From: Marinilabilia salmonicolor
Lineage (GTDB): Bacteria > Bacteroidota > Bacteroidia > Bacteroidales > Marinilabiliaceae
DNA: 64,000 nt
Assembly (NCBI RefSeq): GCF_003003035.1
Contig: NZ_PVTS01000021.1
Coordinates: 16,600 to 80,599, forward strand
Direction of reading: 5' to 3'
How positions within the stretch are numbered: the first letter of the stretch is position 1; every line of letters begins with the position of its first letter. A program made the translations under genes and the position numbers. Under the pieces are notes generated by a model, which ran no database searches, was not told the DNA's origin, and saw only the letters and a program-made list of their open reading frames with translations. Positions 16,523 to 25,210 of the stretch are shown here, piece by piece.

Positions 16523-17422
16523 TTATTTTGCCAAAGCAGCGAGCAGAATGCTGTTAAACTTGCTTTCTTCAGAATCGCTTCGCGATGTAAGAACGATGGG
16601 TGCAGAAGCTCCCAGAATCACCGATGCCACTTTTGCCTGAGCAAAAAACACCAGACTTTTATACAACACATTTCCCACTTCAATATCCGGCATCAGCAGC
16701 AAATCGGTATCTCCTGCAACTTCGCTCTTAATATTTTTATGGTGGGCACTTTCAAAACTAACCGCATTATCAAAAGCCAACGGACCATCAATCAGACAAT
16801 TTTTGATCTGATCACGCTGGTTCATCTTACTCAGCAATGCTGCGTCAGTAGTAGCCTGCATACTTTCATTCACCATCTCAATAGCACCCAGAACAGCCAC
16901 CTTGGGCTTTTCAATTCCCAAATCGTTGAGATACTTTACAGAATTTTCAATAATGGCAATTTTATCTTTCAACGAAGGTGCAATATTCATTGCCACATCA
17001 GTTACCGCAATAAGTTTATGATAGGTGGGAACCTCGAAAAAGGCGAGATGCGACAATAAGCTCCCGGATCTTAATCCCCACTCTTTATTCAAAACTCCTT
17101 TTAACAGTACGGGCGTTGGCACCTTCCCTTTCATCAGAATATCTGCCTCCCCCCTATTCACCTTACGTACGGCAATTTCCACACACTTTTCAGGACTGGC
17201 TTCATCAATAAACTCCACTCCTTCAAAGTCGTACTCCTTTTCATTGATAATGTGAAATGTCTCTTCACGATCCCCTACCAATATAGGAAGAATCAACCCT
17301 GCATGATAAGCCTCATGAAGTGCATTTAGAGAAAAACTATCCTGCGACACGGCAAGAACAAGCTTTTTGGGAGAGGCAGCGCGAGCCACCAATTCCCGTA
17401 AGTCAGAGAGATGTTTAAACAT
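16523..17422 (-). CDS. ptb: Phosphate butyryltransferase
   Basis: 299 residues of the PTA/PTB family. Family segments: KLVLAVSQD, ADILMKGKVPTPVLLKGVL, VTDVAMNIAPSLKDK, VAVLGAIEMVNESM and the C-terminal LILGASAPIVLTSRSDSEESKFNSI-type active-site region (here ILGASAPIVLTSRSD). The pairing with buk supports butyryl-CoA rather than acetyl-CoA as substrate; pta is separately present at 19994. The reaction is butyryl-CoA + Pi to butyryl phosphate + CoA. It begins 68 bases after the ackA stop, with a hairpin in between. Confidence 0.93.
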   Translation of the reverse strand: MFKHLSDLRELVARAASPKKLVLAVSQDSFSLNALHEAYHAGLILPILVGDREETFHIINEKEYDFEGVEFIDEASPEKCVEIAVRKVNRGEADILMKGKVPTPVLLKGVLNKEWGLRSGSLLSHLAFFEVPTYHKLIAVTDVAMNIAPSLKDKIAIIENSVKYLNDLGIEKPKVAVLGAIEMVNESMQATTDAALLSKMNQRDQIKNCLIDGPLAFDNAVSFESAHHKNIKSEVAGDTDLLLMPDIEVGNVLYKSLVFFAQAKVASVILGASAPIVLTSRSDSEESKFNSILLAALAK

Positions 17423-17442
17423 AGACCCGGATTAAATTGTGC

Positions 17443-17485
17443 AAAAAAAACAGAAGCCTGCATAAATCAGACCTCTGTTTTTATC
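17443..17485 (-). terminator. Rho-independent terminator after ackA
   Basis: Read leftward, a stem of CAGAGGTCTG with CAGGCTTCTG (8 of 10 paired) and a 7-base loop is followed by eight T's. It lies directly after the ackA stop and before ptb, so transcription may partly end here and ptb-buk may need read-through or its own promoter. The flanking A-run also gives it terminator character on the plus strand. Confidence 0.65.
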
Positions 17486-17489
17486 ATGA

Positions 17490-18707
17490 TTATTTATTGG
17501 AAAGCTCTTCCACAATAGTTTTTGTGTCCTGAGCAATAACAAGCTCTTCATTGGTGGGAACAACCATCACTCTCACTTTGCTTTCGGAGGTGCTGATGTC
17601 CTGCTCCTTCCCCCTCAAACCTTTATTTTTGGACTCATTAATTTCAACGCCCATAAATTCAAGGCCTTTACATACTCCGGAACGCGTTATATCTCCATTT
17701 TCACCGATTCCTCCGGTAAAAATCAAAATATCCACACCACCCATTGCTGCAACATATGATCCAATGTACTTTTTGATGCGGTAGTCGTACATTTCCATTG
17801 CGAGACGTGCATTTTCATCCCCTTTTTCGGAAGCCTCCTCTACCTCTCTCATGTCAGAAGAAATACCGGTAATTCCCAGCATCCCGCTGTGTTTATTGAA
17901 CAATGTTGAAGCTGAACGGGTACCAATGGTTTCCTTGTCCATGATGTAAGTGACCGCACCCACATCCAAATCACCGCACCGCGTACCCATCATCAAGCCC
18001 TCAATAGGCGTAAAACCCATCGAGGTATCCACAGACTTTCCATTTTGAATAGCGGCTATGGATGCGCCATTCCCCAGGTGGCAGGAAATAATTCGTTGGG
18101 TATTGTAGTCCACTCCTAAAATTTCACAGGCCCGGGCACTCACATATCGGTGACTGGTTCCGTGAAAACCGTACCGTCTGATTCCGTACTTTTTATAGAG
18201 TGCTTGCGGCAATGCATACATATATGCATGCTTAGGCATAGTCTGGTGAAAGGCAGTATCAAAAACACCAACCTGAGGCACATCAGGTAATAAAGATGAA
18301 ATCGCGCCAATACCCTTGAGGTTTGGTGGATTATGCAGCGGAGCCAGCTCAATGCAATCTTCCATTTTATGAATAACCTCGTCGGTAATAAATACACTGG
18401 AATTAAACATCTCTCCCCCGTGTACCACACGATGCCCCACTGCATCAATTTCATTCAGGTCGCTGATGCATCCGTGTCTTTCGCTGTTCAGCACTCCGAG
18501 TATATAATCTATTCCGGTCTGATGATCCAGAATTTCTCCTTCGAGCAAAACTTTTTCACCGGTATCTTTTTCGTGTTTCAGGAAAGAGCCCTTGAGACCT
18601 ACCTTTTCCACTCCCCCTTTTGCCATAACTTCCCAGGAGGAATCGTTCATATTAAACAACTGATATTTGATGGAAGAGCTTCCACAGTTGAGAACCAGTA
18701 TCTTCAT
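17490..18707 (-). CDS. ackA: Acetate kinase
   Basis: 405 residues, normal length. Motifs: VLNCGSSSIKYQLF at the N terminus, VGHRVVHGGEMF, the substrate loop FDTAFHQTMP, GFHGTSHRYVS, HLGNGASIAAI, MGFTPIEGLMMGTRCGDLD, and FTGGIGENG for the nucleotide. It makes acetate and ATP from acetyl phosphate and ADP. It sits in the run pta - hydroxyacyl-CoA dehydrogenase - ackA - ptb - buk, all leftward, which groups both acyl-phosphate routes of substrate-level phosphorylation. Confidence 0.96.
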   Translation of the reverse strand: MKILVLNCGSSSIKYQLFNMNDSSWEVMAKGGVEKVGLKGSFLKHEKDTGEKVLLEGEILDHQTGIDYILGVLNSERHGCISDLNEIDAVGHRVVHGGEMFNSSVFITDEVIHKMEDCIELAPLHNPPNLKGIGAISSLLPDVPQVGVFDTAFHQTMPKHAYMYALPQALYKKYGIRRYGFHGTSHRYVSARACEILGVDYNTQRIISCHLGNGASIAAIQNGKSVDTSMGFTPIEGLMMGTRCGDLDVGAVTYIMDKETIGTRSASTLFNKHSGMLGITGISSDMREVEEASEKGDENARLAMEMYDYRIKKYIGSYVAAMGGVDILIFTGGIGENGDITRSGVCKGLEFMGVEINESKNKGLRGKEQDISTSESKVRVMVVPTNEELVIAQDTKTIVEELSNK

Positions 18708-18875
18708 TGGTATAACTTTTTATTTGAACGTTTTCCGTTTTCAGCGGAAACGAATTTTCTGTTAATTATCTTATCAGGATTGTTGCTAAAACAACTTATG
18801 CAATCCCAAATCAAACCATTAAGCCTTTTTCAACGAAAAGGAAAAATACTCACTTGGAATAACGTTAGAGCATAA

Positions 18876-18949
18876 GATCTGATGACATTCGCATACAGGA
18901 ACTTAAACCTGTTCTCTTGAGGCAATGGTAGCCGTGCTTGTTTCATCAA
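18876..18949. repeat. Copy of the 93-bp repeat family, overlapping the 3' end of the dehydrogenase gene
   Basis: Bases 18876-18949 align by eye without gaps to about 26456-26529 at 57 of 74 positions, including TTGAGGCAAT and GTTTCATCA. The segment covers the last ~15 codons of the dehydrogenase gene (DETSTATIASREQV) and ~27 bases beyond its stop. The same unit occurs tandemly at 26.3-26.5 kb. Confidence 0.6.
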
Positions 18950-19898
18950 CCTTATTTCCATCCGCATCGTATCGGAAAAATCCGTATCCGGTTTGTACAC
19001 CAAGACGTTTTGCCCGAACCAGTCGCTTAATAAGTGGAGATGGCTTGTATTTGGGACCACCAAATTCTTCATACAGGTTTTCCATCCACTTTTCAACTTT
19101 ATTGAGGCCGACAATATCTGCCATCTGGAATGGTCCGAAACGCATTCCCATACCAATAATCATGGTCTTATCAATATTTTCAGCGGTAGCAACCCCTTCC
19201 ATCAATGCCTCACAAGCCTCATTGAGCAAAGTTACAAAGAGTCGTATGCTCACCAGACCCGCAGATTCTTCCACCGGAATGACTTCCCGATTAATCAGTT
19301 TTACGAAAGTGCAAACCTTGTTGTAAACTTCATCTGTGGTGTAAAGGCCCTTTACTACCTCGATAATACGTGCTTCCGGGGAGGTGACAAAGAAGTGCAG
19401 GCTCACACAGCGATCGGGAAACTCCAGTTCGCTGGCCAGCTCTGTAATGATAATAGTGGTGGCATTGGTGGCAATAATGGCATCTCTGTCAACCACCTGC
19501 TCAATCTTATGAAACACATCTTTCCGGGCATCAATGCTTCGAAGCCCGGTTTTTTCATCAGCCCGAACAGCCTCAATAACGAAATCGCAACCTGCCAGAT
19601 CGTGGAAATCCAGAGAACCTTTGATACGTCCCATTATGGCACGTTTTTCTCCGGAAGTCAAGCCCCATGTTTCAATACGATTATCCAGTTCTTTGCTTAT
19701 GTGGTCAAGAGAGCTCTGGATCTTCTCCTCGCTCAGTTCAATAAATACCACCTCAATTCCATGCCATGCAGCAATCCGGACAATATTTTGTCCCTCTTTA
19801 CCACAACCCACGACACCAATCTTGGAAAAAAGAGTTTTAACGCGTCTTTTAGCGCTTAATGCATACCTTTCAATAGGTTCTACAACAATTTCTGCCAT
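18903..19898 (-). CDS. 3-hydroxyacyl-CoA (3-hydroxybutyryl-CoA) dehydrogenase-like protein
   Basis: 331 residues. The Rossmann domain has GVVGCGKEGQNI (GxGxxG) and VIEAV. The catalytic dyad is kept: His in SLHFFVTSPEARIIEVV with Glu 12 residues later. The Asn of the family motif GFxxNR is replaced by Ile (GLVSIR), and the NTSS segment reads NATT, so this is a divergent member. A C-terminal 6PGDH-like helical domain is present (FGPFQMADIVGLNKV, GYGFFRY). The family oxidises 3-hydroxybutyryl-CoA with NAD+. Its place between pta and ackA, with ptb-buk downstream, suggests a step in a butyrate or amino-acid fermentation route. An N-terminal ~25-residue extension precedes the Rossmann fold. Confidence 0.85.
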   Translation of the reverse strand: MAEIVVEPIERYALSAKRRVKTLFSKIGVVGCGKEGQNIVRIAAWHGIEVVFIELSEEKIQSSLDHISKELDNRIETWGLTSGEKRAIMGRIKGSLDFHDLAGCDFVIEAVRADEKTGLRSIDARKDVFHKIEQVVDRDAIIATNATTIIITELASELEFPDRCVSLHFFVTSPEARIIEVVKGLYTTDEVYNKVCTFVKLINREVIPVEESAGLVSIRLFVTLLNEACEALMEGVATAENIDKTMIIGMGMRFGPFQMADIVGLNKVEKWMENLYEEFGGPKYKPSPLIKRLVRAKRLGVQTGYGFFRYDADGNKVDETSTATIASREQV

Positions 19899-19961
19899 TT
19901 CTTTTTTAAATTTTACACGGCCTGATCAACCTGAATACCAGAGGTTAATAAACCAAACGAA

Positions 19962-19982
19962 AAAAGCCGGATTCCGGCTTTT
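19962..19982. terminator. Bidirectional terminator between pta and the dehydrogenase gene
   Basis: A perfect 9-bp stem AAAAGCCGG / CCGGCTTTT with loop ATT, 12 bases after the pta stop on the minus strand and followed leftward by TTTTTCG. The flanking A and T runs give terminator character in both directions. It suggests that pta is at least partly a separate transcript. Confidence 0.75.
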
Positions 19983-19993
19983 ACAAAATTATA

Positions 19994-20995
19994 TTATTCA
20001 GCAATAGCCTGATTGGCTGTAATTGCTGCAAGACTCACAATATCACTAACCGAACACCCGCGCGAAAGATCATTAATGGGGGCAGCCATTCCCTGCAGAA
20101 CCGGACCAATTGCTTCGGCATGAGCCAAACGTTGAACGAGCTTATAGGCAATATTTCCGGTTTCCAGTGACGGAAAAATAAAGACATTGGCATGACCGGC
20201 AATTTCACTGTCGGGTGCTTTTTTCTTGGCAATCTCAGGTATGATGGCCGCATCCACCTGTAACTCTCCGTCAATTTTTAATGTTGGATCTTTTTCTCTG
20301 GCAATTTCGGTGGCTTTCACAACCTTATCCACCATTTCATGTTTTGCGCTTCCTTTGGTAGAGAAACTCAACATGGCCACACGAGGTTCAATCCCCAACA
20401 AACTACGGGTGGTTTGTCCTGTTGACACTGCAATCTCGGCCAACTCTTCTGTAGTCGGATAAGGATGAACCGCCCCATCAGCAAAAACGATAATACCATC
20501 CTCACCAAACTCTTTATCTTTGAGCACCATAATAAATGCTCCGGAAACAACACTGATTCCAGGCTTGGTTTTTACAATCTGAAAAGCAGGACGCAATACA
20601 TCTCCGGTGGCATTGTCTGCTCCGGCAACCTCGCCGTCAGCATCACCATTTTTTATCATCAAAACCGACAGATATAACGGGTTTTCAACCAGCTCTGAAG
20701 CCTGCTCCCTGGTAAGTCCTTTTTTCTTTCTCAAATCATAAAGAAGATCGGTATATTCCTCTTTCTTATCGTGATTTTTGGGATCAACAATGGTAGCTTT
20801 GGAAATATTTTTCAAAACGTGCCTGCGGGTCTCTTCTGCAATAGCTTCCGGATTACCGATAAGAATCACATCTGCAAACCCTTCTTCAAGTATAACATCA
20901 GCAGCCTTCAGGGTTCTTTCCTCCAAGCCTTCGGGCAAAACGATTCGTTTTTTATTTTTAGCAGCACGCTCTTTTATTTGATCAACAAAATCCAT
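19994..20995 (-). CDS. pta: Phosphate acetyltransferase
   Basis: 333 residues, the short form with only the catalytic PTA domain (no DRTGG regulatory domain). Motifs: VLPEGLEERTLKAADVILEEG, DGEVAGADNATGDVLRPA, GSAKHEMVDKV, DGELQVDAAI and the C-terminal VLQGMAAPINDLSRGCS with active-site Ser/Arg. It converts acetyl-CoA and Pi to acetyl phosphate and CoA, feeding ackA two genes downstream. It has its own promoter (TAATTTTGC) and a strong terminator. Confidence 0.96.
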   Translation of the reverse strand: MDFVDQIKERAAKNKKRIVLPEGLEERTLKAADVILEEGFADVILIGNPEAIAEETRRHVLKNISKATIVDPKNHDKKEEYTDLLYDLRKKKGLTREQASELVENPLYLSVLMIKNGDADGEVAGADNATGDVLRPAFQIVKTKPGISVVSGAFIMVLKDKEFGEDGIIVFADGAVHPYPTTEELAEIAVSTGQTTRSLLGIEPRVAMLSFSTKGSAKHEMVDKVVKATEIAREKDPTLKIDGELQVDAAIIPEIAKKKAPDSEIAGHANVFIFPSLETGNIAYKLVQRLAHAEAIGPVLQGMAAPINDLSRGCSVSDIVSLAAITANQAIAE

Positions 20996-21019
20996 AGTTA
21001 TTTAGTATTTTTTATTTAT

Positions 21020-21028
21020 GCAAAATTA
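21020..21028 (-). promoter_or_regulatory. -7 promoter element of pta
   Basis: Minus-strand TAATTTTGC fits the Bacteroidota housekeeping consensus TAnnTTTGY exactly, 25 bases before the pta ATG. The neighbouring insertion sequence ends about 90 bases further upstream, so it could affect the region upstream of this promoter. Confidence 0.5.
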
Positions 21029-21120
21029 GTGGATTTGCACCGATTTCACCTGCTTTTTATCATTATTTAAGATGTTTCACAACAAACTGCAAACAACCTG
21101 ATGCGAAACAACCATCCGAA

Positions 21121-22360
21121 CAGGGCAAACGCATTAAAAATTGAGTAGTTTCAACAGATAGTCATTGTCCCATCCGGCTTTTAGTCGTTTGCCCTTAACA
21201 CTTCGTTTAGTCGTTTTTTCATTTTTTACGATGTTTAGAGCCATTCGCAATATGACAGAATAGTTTTCTGCGGCATTTCTATCTCTTTTTCTGCTCTTAT
21301 CTTCCCCGAATGAAACATCAAGTTGCCAATGAAGTTGGTTCTCAATGCTCCAGTGAGATCGTATCGCAGCGCCAATCTCTTCAGGGGTTAGTTTACAACT
21401 CGTGATATAGTACCTTGTCTCTTGCTGGGTTTCCTTTGAAGCCTTTAGAAACCGAGTGCTATCTATTTTAACTAATCTGCTAACGTTTTGCCATTTCCCC
21501 GTATTGGACAATAAGCTTAAGTCATCTGTTATTGTGCAAACACGTGTCTCTACTCTTCCATGACCAGCATCTACGGCCTCATGAACAGCCATTTTATCTC
21601 TTGGCGAGAAGCGGAATGTATCGACAATTTCAGTATGGAGTTCTTTCTGATTGTCTTTAACAGCCAAGATGTAATCTGCCCCCTTTCCGATAATTTTTTG
21701 GGCTATTTTTGTCTGGCACCCCATAGCGTCAATGGTAACAATGCATCCTTCGATATCAAGGACTTTAAGAAGTTCTGGTATCGCTGTGATTTCATTCGAC
21801 TTTTGATTTGTCTTGACTTGCCCAAGAGCCAGTCCGTTTGCAGCAGCAAAAGCCCCTACCATGTGAATCGCCGACTTATTCCCTTGTTTACGCGAGCCTC
21901 TTACAGCTTTACCATCAATTGCAATCACTCCTGTGTTTTTATTACAAATCTCTTTTACCCAGCTAATAAAATTAGCTTCAAAAACATCTGGACTCAAAAC
22001 GGCAAAAAATCGATTGAAAGTATCAGGTGAGGGAATACCGTTCTTCAACGACAATGTTTGTTTGAGAAAATCTTCCTTAGAGCGTCCAAACTGGCAGATG
22101 TCTTCCCATGTATCAGCTCCGCAAATAACAGCGGCCAGAGTGATGTAAACAATATCTTCGGCCAAGTGCAGTTTTTTCCTGTCCATTCTATGTTCTGGTA
22201 ATGATCTTGCAAAGTTGAGTAATTTATTTTCCATTTAAAATATATCTGTCTGGTTATTAGACAAATATACTGTAATTTTATCCAGAAAAACAAGGATAAA
22301 AGTCTGATTCACAGGTATTTATATCTATTTTTAGAAAATAATTTTAATGCGTTTGCCCTG
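21121..22360 (-). mobile_element. Complete ISAs1-family insertion sequence
   Basis: The element is 1240 bp with perfect 19-bp terminal inverted repeats: CAGGGCAAACGCATTAAAA at 21121-21139 and its reverse complement at 22342-22360. It is flanked by an exact 10-bp direct repeat ACCATCCGAA at 21111-21120 and 22361-22370, the target duplication; 8-10 bp is typical of this family. It contains one intact transposase gene and nothing else. It inserted between pta and rarA and breaks no gene. Perfect ends and duplication argue for a recent insertion. Confidence 0.95.
21134..22234 (-). CDS. ISAs1-family transposase (DDE type)
   Basis: 366 residues, full length for the family. An N-terminal DDE_Tnp_1-associated domain (about 1-90, LAEDIVYITLAAVICGADTWEDI and SPDTFNRFF) precedes the RNase H-like core. 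The DDE residues lie in GVIAIDGKAVRGS, GCIVTIDAMGCQ and SIENQLHWQLDVSFGED. It catalyses transposition of its own element. The stop codon lies inside the left terminal repeat region. No frameshift is visible, so it is probably active. Confidence 0.95.
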   Translation of the reverse strand: MENKLLNFARSLPEHRMDRKKLHLAEDIVYITLAAVICGADTWEDICQFGRSKEDFLKQTLSLKNGIPSPDTFNRFFAVLSPDVFEANFISWVKEICNKNTGVIAIDGKAVRGSRKQGNKSAIHMVGAFAAANGLALGQVKTNQKSNEITAIPELLKVLDIEGCIVTIDAMGCQTKIAQKIIGKGADYILAVKDNQKELHTEIVDTFRFSPRDKMAVHEAVDAGHGRVETRVCTITDDLSLLSNTGKWQNVSRLVKIDSTRFLKASKETQQETRYYITSCKLTPEEIGAAIRSHWSIENQLHWQLDVSFGEDKSRKRDRNAAENYSVILRMALNIVKNEKTTKRSVKGKRLKAGWDNDYLLKLLNF

Positions 22361-22470
22361 ACCATCCGAACTATCCTATTGGAAGTTACACTTTTTTTGA
22401 TTATAAAACAACTACCTCAAAAAGGGTAAACCTCCTTACCGAAAAAACCAATATATCCACCATTGTTTGT

Positions 22471-22479
22471 TAACTTTGC
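22471..22479 (+). promoter_or_regulatory. -7 promoter element of rarA
   Basis: TAACTTTGC matches TAnnTTTGY exactly and lies 20 bases before the ATG at 22499. It decides the start: the longer frame from a TTG at 22463 would place the promoter inside the coding region, so the ATG is preferred. Confidence 0.55.
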
Positions 22480-22498
22480 AAAAAAAGATACAGAGTCT

Positions 22499-23773
22499 AT
22501 GAGCGGTTATCCTCCCCTGGCAGAAAGAATGCGGCCACAAAATCTGGAACATTACATTGGACAAAAGCACCTGGTAGGCGAAGGCGCAGTCCTTTACCAG
22601 ATGGTTTCGTCCGGACGCATATCCAGCATTATTCTGTGGGGACCTCCGGGAGTGGGAAAAACTACCCTGGCACGAATCATTGCCAATCAACTGGAACGCC
22701 CGTTTTATACACTATCTGCCGTCAACTCGGGTGTCAAAGATGTACGGGAAGCCATTGAAAAAGCAAGGAAAGCGAGGTTTTTCAACTCTGCCTCTCCCAT
22801 TCTTTTCATTGATGAGATTCACCGATTCAGCAAATCACAACAAGACAGCCTTTTAGGTGCTGTAGAAGAAGGAGTTGTTACGCTAGTTGGTGCTACCACC
22901 GAAAATCCCTCTTTCGAGGTTATTTCTCCTCTTTTGTCCCGATGTCAGGTTTATGTGCTGAAGCCACTGGAGAACGAGGACCTGATGGTGCTTTTCCACC
23001 GGATATTTTCGGAAGATGTAGTTCTGAAACATCGCCCGGTAAAACTTAAAGAAGAAGAGGCTTTATTCCGGTTTGCCGGAGGTGATGCACGGAAATTCCT
23101 GAATATCATAGAGCTCATCACCAACGCTTTTAATGAAGACGAAGAAATTGTTATCACCAATGAAAATATAACCAGGCAACTTCAGCAAAACCCTGCCCAA
23201 TACGATAAAAACGGGGAGATGCATTACGACATTATCTCGGCTTTTATCAAGTCAATTCGCGGAAGCGACCCCGATGCTGCAGTCTATTGGCTTGCCAGAA
23301 TGGTTGAAGGAGGTGAAGACCCCAAATTCATAGCCCGCCGACTCATCATTTCTGCATCAGAAGATGTTGGGTTGGCCAATCCCAATGCATTATTGCTGGC
23401 TACCAACGCTTTTGAAGCCATAAAAATGGTGGGATGGCCCGAAGCAAGAATTATTCTCAGTGAGGTAACCATTTACCTGGCTACCAGCCCCAAAAGCAAC
23501 TCTGCCTATATGGCCATCAATCAGGCTCAGGAGGTGGTTCGAAACACAGGCAACCTGCCGGTCCCGCTGCATCTGAGAAATGCCCCCACCAAGCTCATGA
23601 AAAAGATGGATTACGGAAAACAATATAAGTATCCGCACAGTTATGAAAACAATTTCATTGCCCAGGATTATTTACCTGATCAATTAAAAAACACCAACCT
23701 GTTTACCCCGCAAAACAATCCTCAGGAAAGCAAAATAGAAGAAAGAATGAATAAGTTGTGGGGGAAAAAATAG
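22499..23773 (+). CDS. rarA: Replication-associated recombination protein A (AAA+ ATPase)
   Basis: 424 residues from the ATG at 22499 (MSGYPPLAERMRPQNLEHYIG). AAA+ motifs: Walker A WGPPGVGKTT, Walker B FIDEIHRFSKSQQD, sensor 1 GATTENPSF, arginine finger region LLSRCQVY, followed by the C-terminal tetramerisation domain (GSDPDAAVYWLARM, ASEDVGLANPNAL). RarA/MgsA/WRNIP1 proteins act at stalled replication forks with SSB. Upstream lies the right end of the insertion sequence (138 bases before the ATG), which does not reach the promoter. Confidence 0.95.
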   Translation: MSGYPPLAERMRPQNLEHYIGQKHLVGEGAVLYQMVSSGRISSIILWGPPGVGKTTLARIIANQLERPFYTLSAVNSGVKDVREAIEKARKARFFNSASPILFIDEIHRFSKSQQDSLLGAVEEGVVTLVGATTENPSFEVISPLLSRCQVYVLKPLENEDLMVLFHRIFSEDVVLKHRPVKLKEEEALFRFAGGDARKFLNIIELITNAFNEDEEIVITNENITRQLQQNPAQYDKNGEMHYDIISAFIKSIRGSDPDAAVYWLARMVEGGEDPKFIARRLIISASEDVGLANPNALLLATNAFEAIKMVGWPEARIILSEVTIYLATSPKSNSAYMAINQAQEVVRNTGNLPVPLHLRNAPTKLMKKMDYGKQYKYPHSYENNFIAQDYLPDQLKNTNLFTPQNNPQESKIEERMNKLWGKK

Positions 23774-24173
23774 CTCGTAGCTGGTAGATTCCACATGATC
23801 ACAATGACAATGATTAAAGTCTTTTAGCCAAGACCCGTTCATTGCAAGTGGATGCCTCAATTATATTTTGAGGCATAATGGGAATATGACAGATCTGGAA
23901 GGGGCCAATTTGAATCGAAGATCGACGATAGTCAATAACCTTGGGTGGGTAACCCGGGGCTGGCATAACAAATGAACCAGGTCCCTGGAAAGGGCCGATT
24001 ATTTATCATCTGATTTTTTTGCTTATTGCATAAATCTATCATTGGTAACGTAGTGAAACAATCTCAATTTATTAACCGGACACCAATGATTCATAAATCA
24101 GACTAAACGTATTAACGATTTTAGTTGGATGTAGTATCTTTACGAGCTAAATAAGACCGATAAAAGAAACATC
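23774..24173. other. Intergenic region between rarA and kdsA
   Basis: 400 bases without a gene. A 9-bp perfect hairpin ATGCCTCAA / TTGAGGCAT (23852-23876) follows rarA and may mark its 3' end. Near the right side TATCTTTAC (24135-24143), one mismatch from TAnnTTTGY, is the best candidate -7 element for kdsA. Nothing else recognisable was found. Confidence 0.5.
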
Positions 24174-24995
24174 ATGAACATAAAAGAGATTCCCGGAATT
24201 AAACATACCGATAGCGGACAGTTTTTCTTACTGGCTGGCCCATGTGCCATAGAAAGTGAAGATATGGCCCTCAAAATTGCAGAAAAAGCAGTAAAAATTA
24301 CGGATAACCTCAAAATCCCTTACGTTTTTAAAGGATCTTACAGGAAAGCCAATCGTTCACGGATAGACTCCTTCACAGGCATTGGCGATGAAAAAGCACT
24401 GAAAATACTCAGAAAAGTTTCCGAAACATTTGATATTCCTACCATTACAGATTTCCATTCAGCTGCTGAAGCTCAAATGGCTGCTGAATATGTGGATATT
24501 CTTCAGGTTCCTGCTTTTTTATGTCGTCAGACCGACATTCTGGTGGCAGCAGCCAAAACCGGCAAGGTAGTCAGCATAAAAAAAGGACAGTTTCTGGCTC
24601 CTGAAGCAATGATATTTGCCATTGATAAGGTCAGGGACAGTGGTAACAATAAGGTAATGGTAACAGACCGGGGAACAACCTTCGGATACCAGGATCTCAT
24701 CGTGGACTACCGGGGAATTCCCACCATGAAAAAAATGGATGTTCCGGTAGTTCTGGATATAACGCATTCCCTGCAGCAACCCAATCAGTCAACCGGCGTC
24801 ACCGGAGGAAAGCCTGAGTTAATAGAGACAATAGCCAAAGCTGGAATTGCCGTTGGGGCTGATGGTCTTTTTCTGGAAACACACTTCGACCCTGCCAATG
24901 CAAAAAGCGACGGAGCCAATATGCTGCATTTAGACCATCTGAGTGCATTACTTGAAAAACTGACGGCTATAAGATCGGTGGTTAAAGGATTTTGA
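24174..24995 (+). CDS. kdsA: 3-deoxy-8-phosphooctulonate synthase (KDO-8-P synthase)
   Basis: 273 residues, normal length. Family motifs: LLAGPCAIESEDMAL, VFKGSYRKANRSRIDSFTG, TDFHSAAEAQMAAEYVDILQVPAFLCRQTD, KKGQFLAPEAM, VTDRGTTFGYQDLIVDYRG and GLFLETHFDPANAKSDGANM. It condenses phosphoenolpyruvate with arabinose 5-phosphate to make KDO-8-phosphate for lipid A-core of LPS. The motif NKVMVTDRG with an Asn-type metal position versus Cys decides metal dependence; I see FLAPEAM and no clear Cys equivalent to the metal-dependent class at the N-terminal CAIES besides the common Cys, so I leave the class open. Confidence 0.95.
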   Translation: MNIKEIPGIKHTDSGQFFLLAGPCAIESEDMALKIAEKAVKITDNLKIPYVFKGSYRKANRSRIDSFTGIGDEKALKILRKVSETFDIPTITDFHSAAEAQMAAEYVDILQVPAFLCRQTDILVAAAKTGKVVSIKKGQFLAPEAMIFAIDKVRDSGNNKVMVTDRGTTFGYQDLIVDYRGIPTMKKMDVPVVLDITHSLQQPNQSTGVTGGKPELIETIAKAGIAVGADGLFLETHFDPANAKSDGANMLHLDHLSALLEKLTAIRSVVKGF

Positions 24996-25038
24996 ATTGA
25001 GTGATCGATAAAAAAAAACTCAATGTGCATAATACATT

Positions 25039-25130
25039 AGGTGCGGCGGATTCCAATCCGCCGTTTTGTATTCAATGGCGGATTGGCGCTCAGCTTTGCT
25101 GCTTTGCTTGCCAAAGAATCCGCCACACCT
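25039..25130. repeat. Short inverted repeat with GGCGGATT ends
   Basis: Left end AGGTGCGGCGGATT at 25039, right end AATCCGCCACACCT at 25117-25130, about 92 bases in all; a smaller GGCGGATTCCAATCCGCC hairpin sits in the left arm. It follows the kdsA stop by 44 bases. It looks like a dispersed palindromic repeat. One copy is seen here. Confidence 0.6.
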
Positions 25131-25210
25131 GGAATCGCATGTATGCATTTGGAAATCCACGTGGTAATCAGGCAAAAGAACAGGCATCCGTCTCTACTGC
25201 CTACTAACTA

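Noticed and set aside
22463..22498. Longer rarA with TTG start at 22463
   Set aside because: The -7 element TAACTTTGC lies inside this extension, and the residues before MSGYPPL are not family-like.
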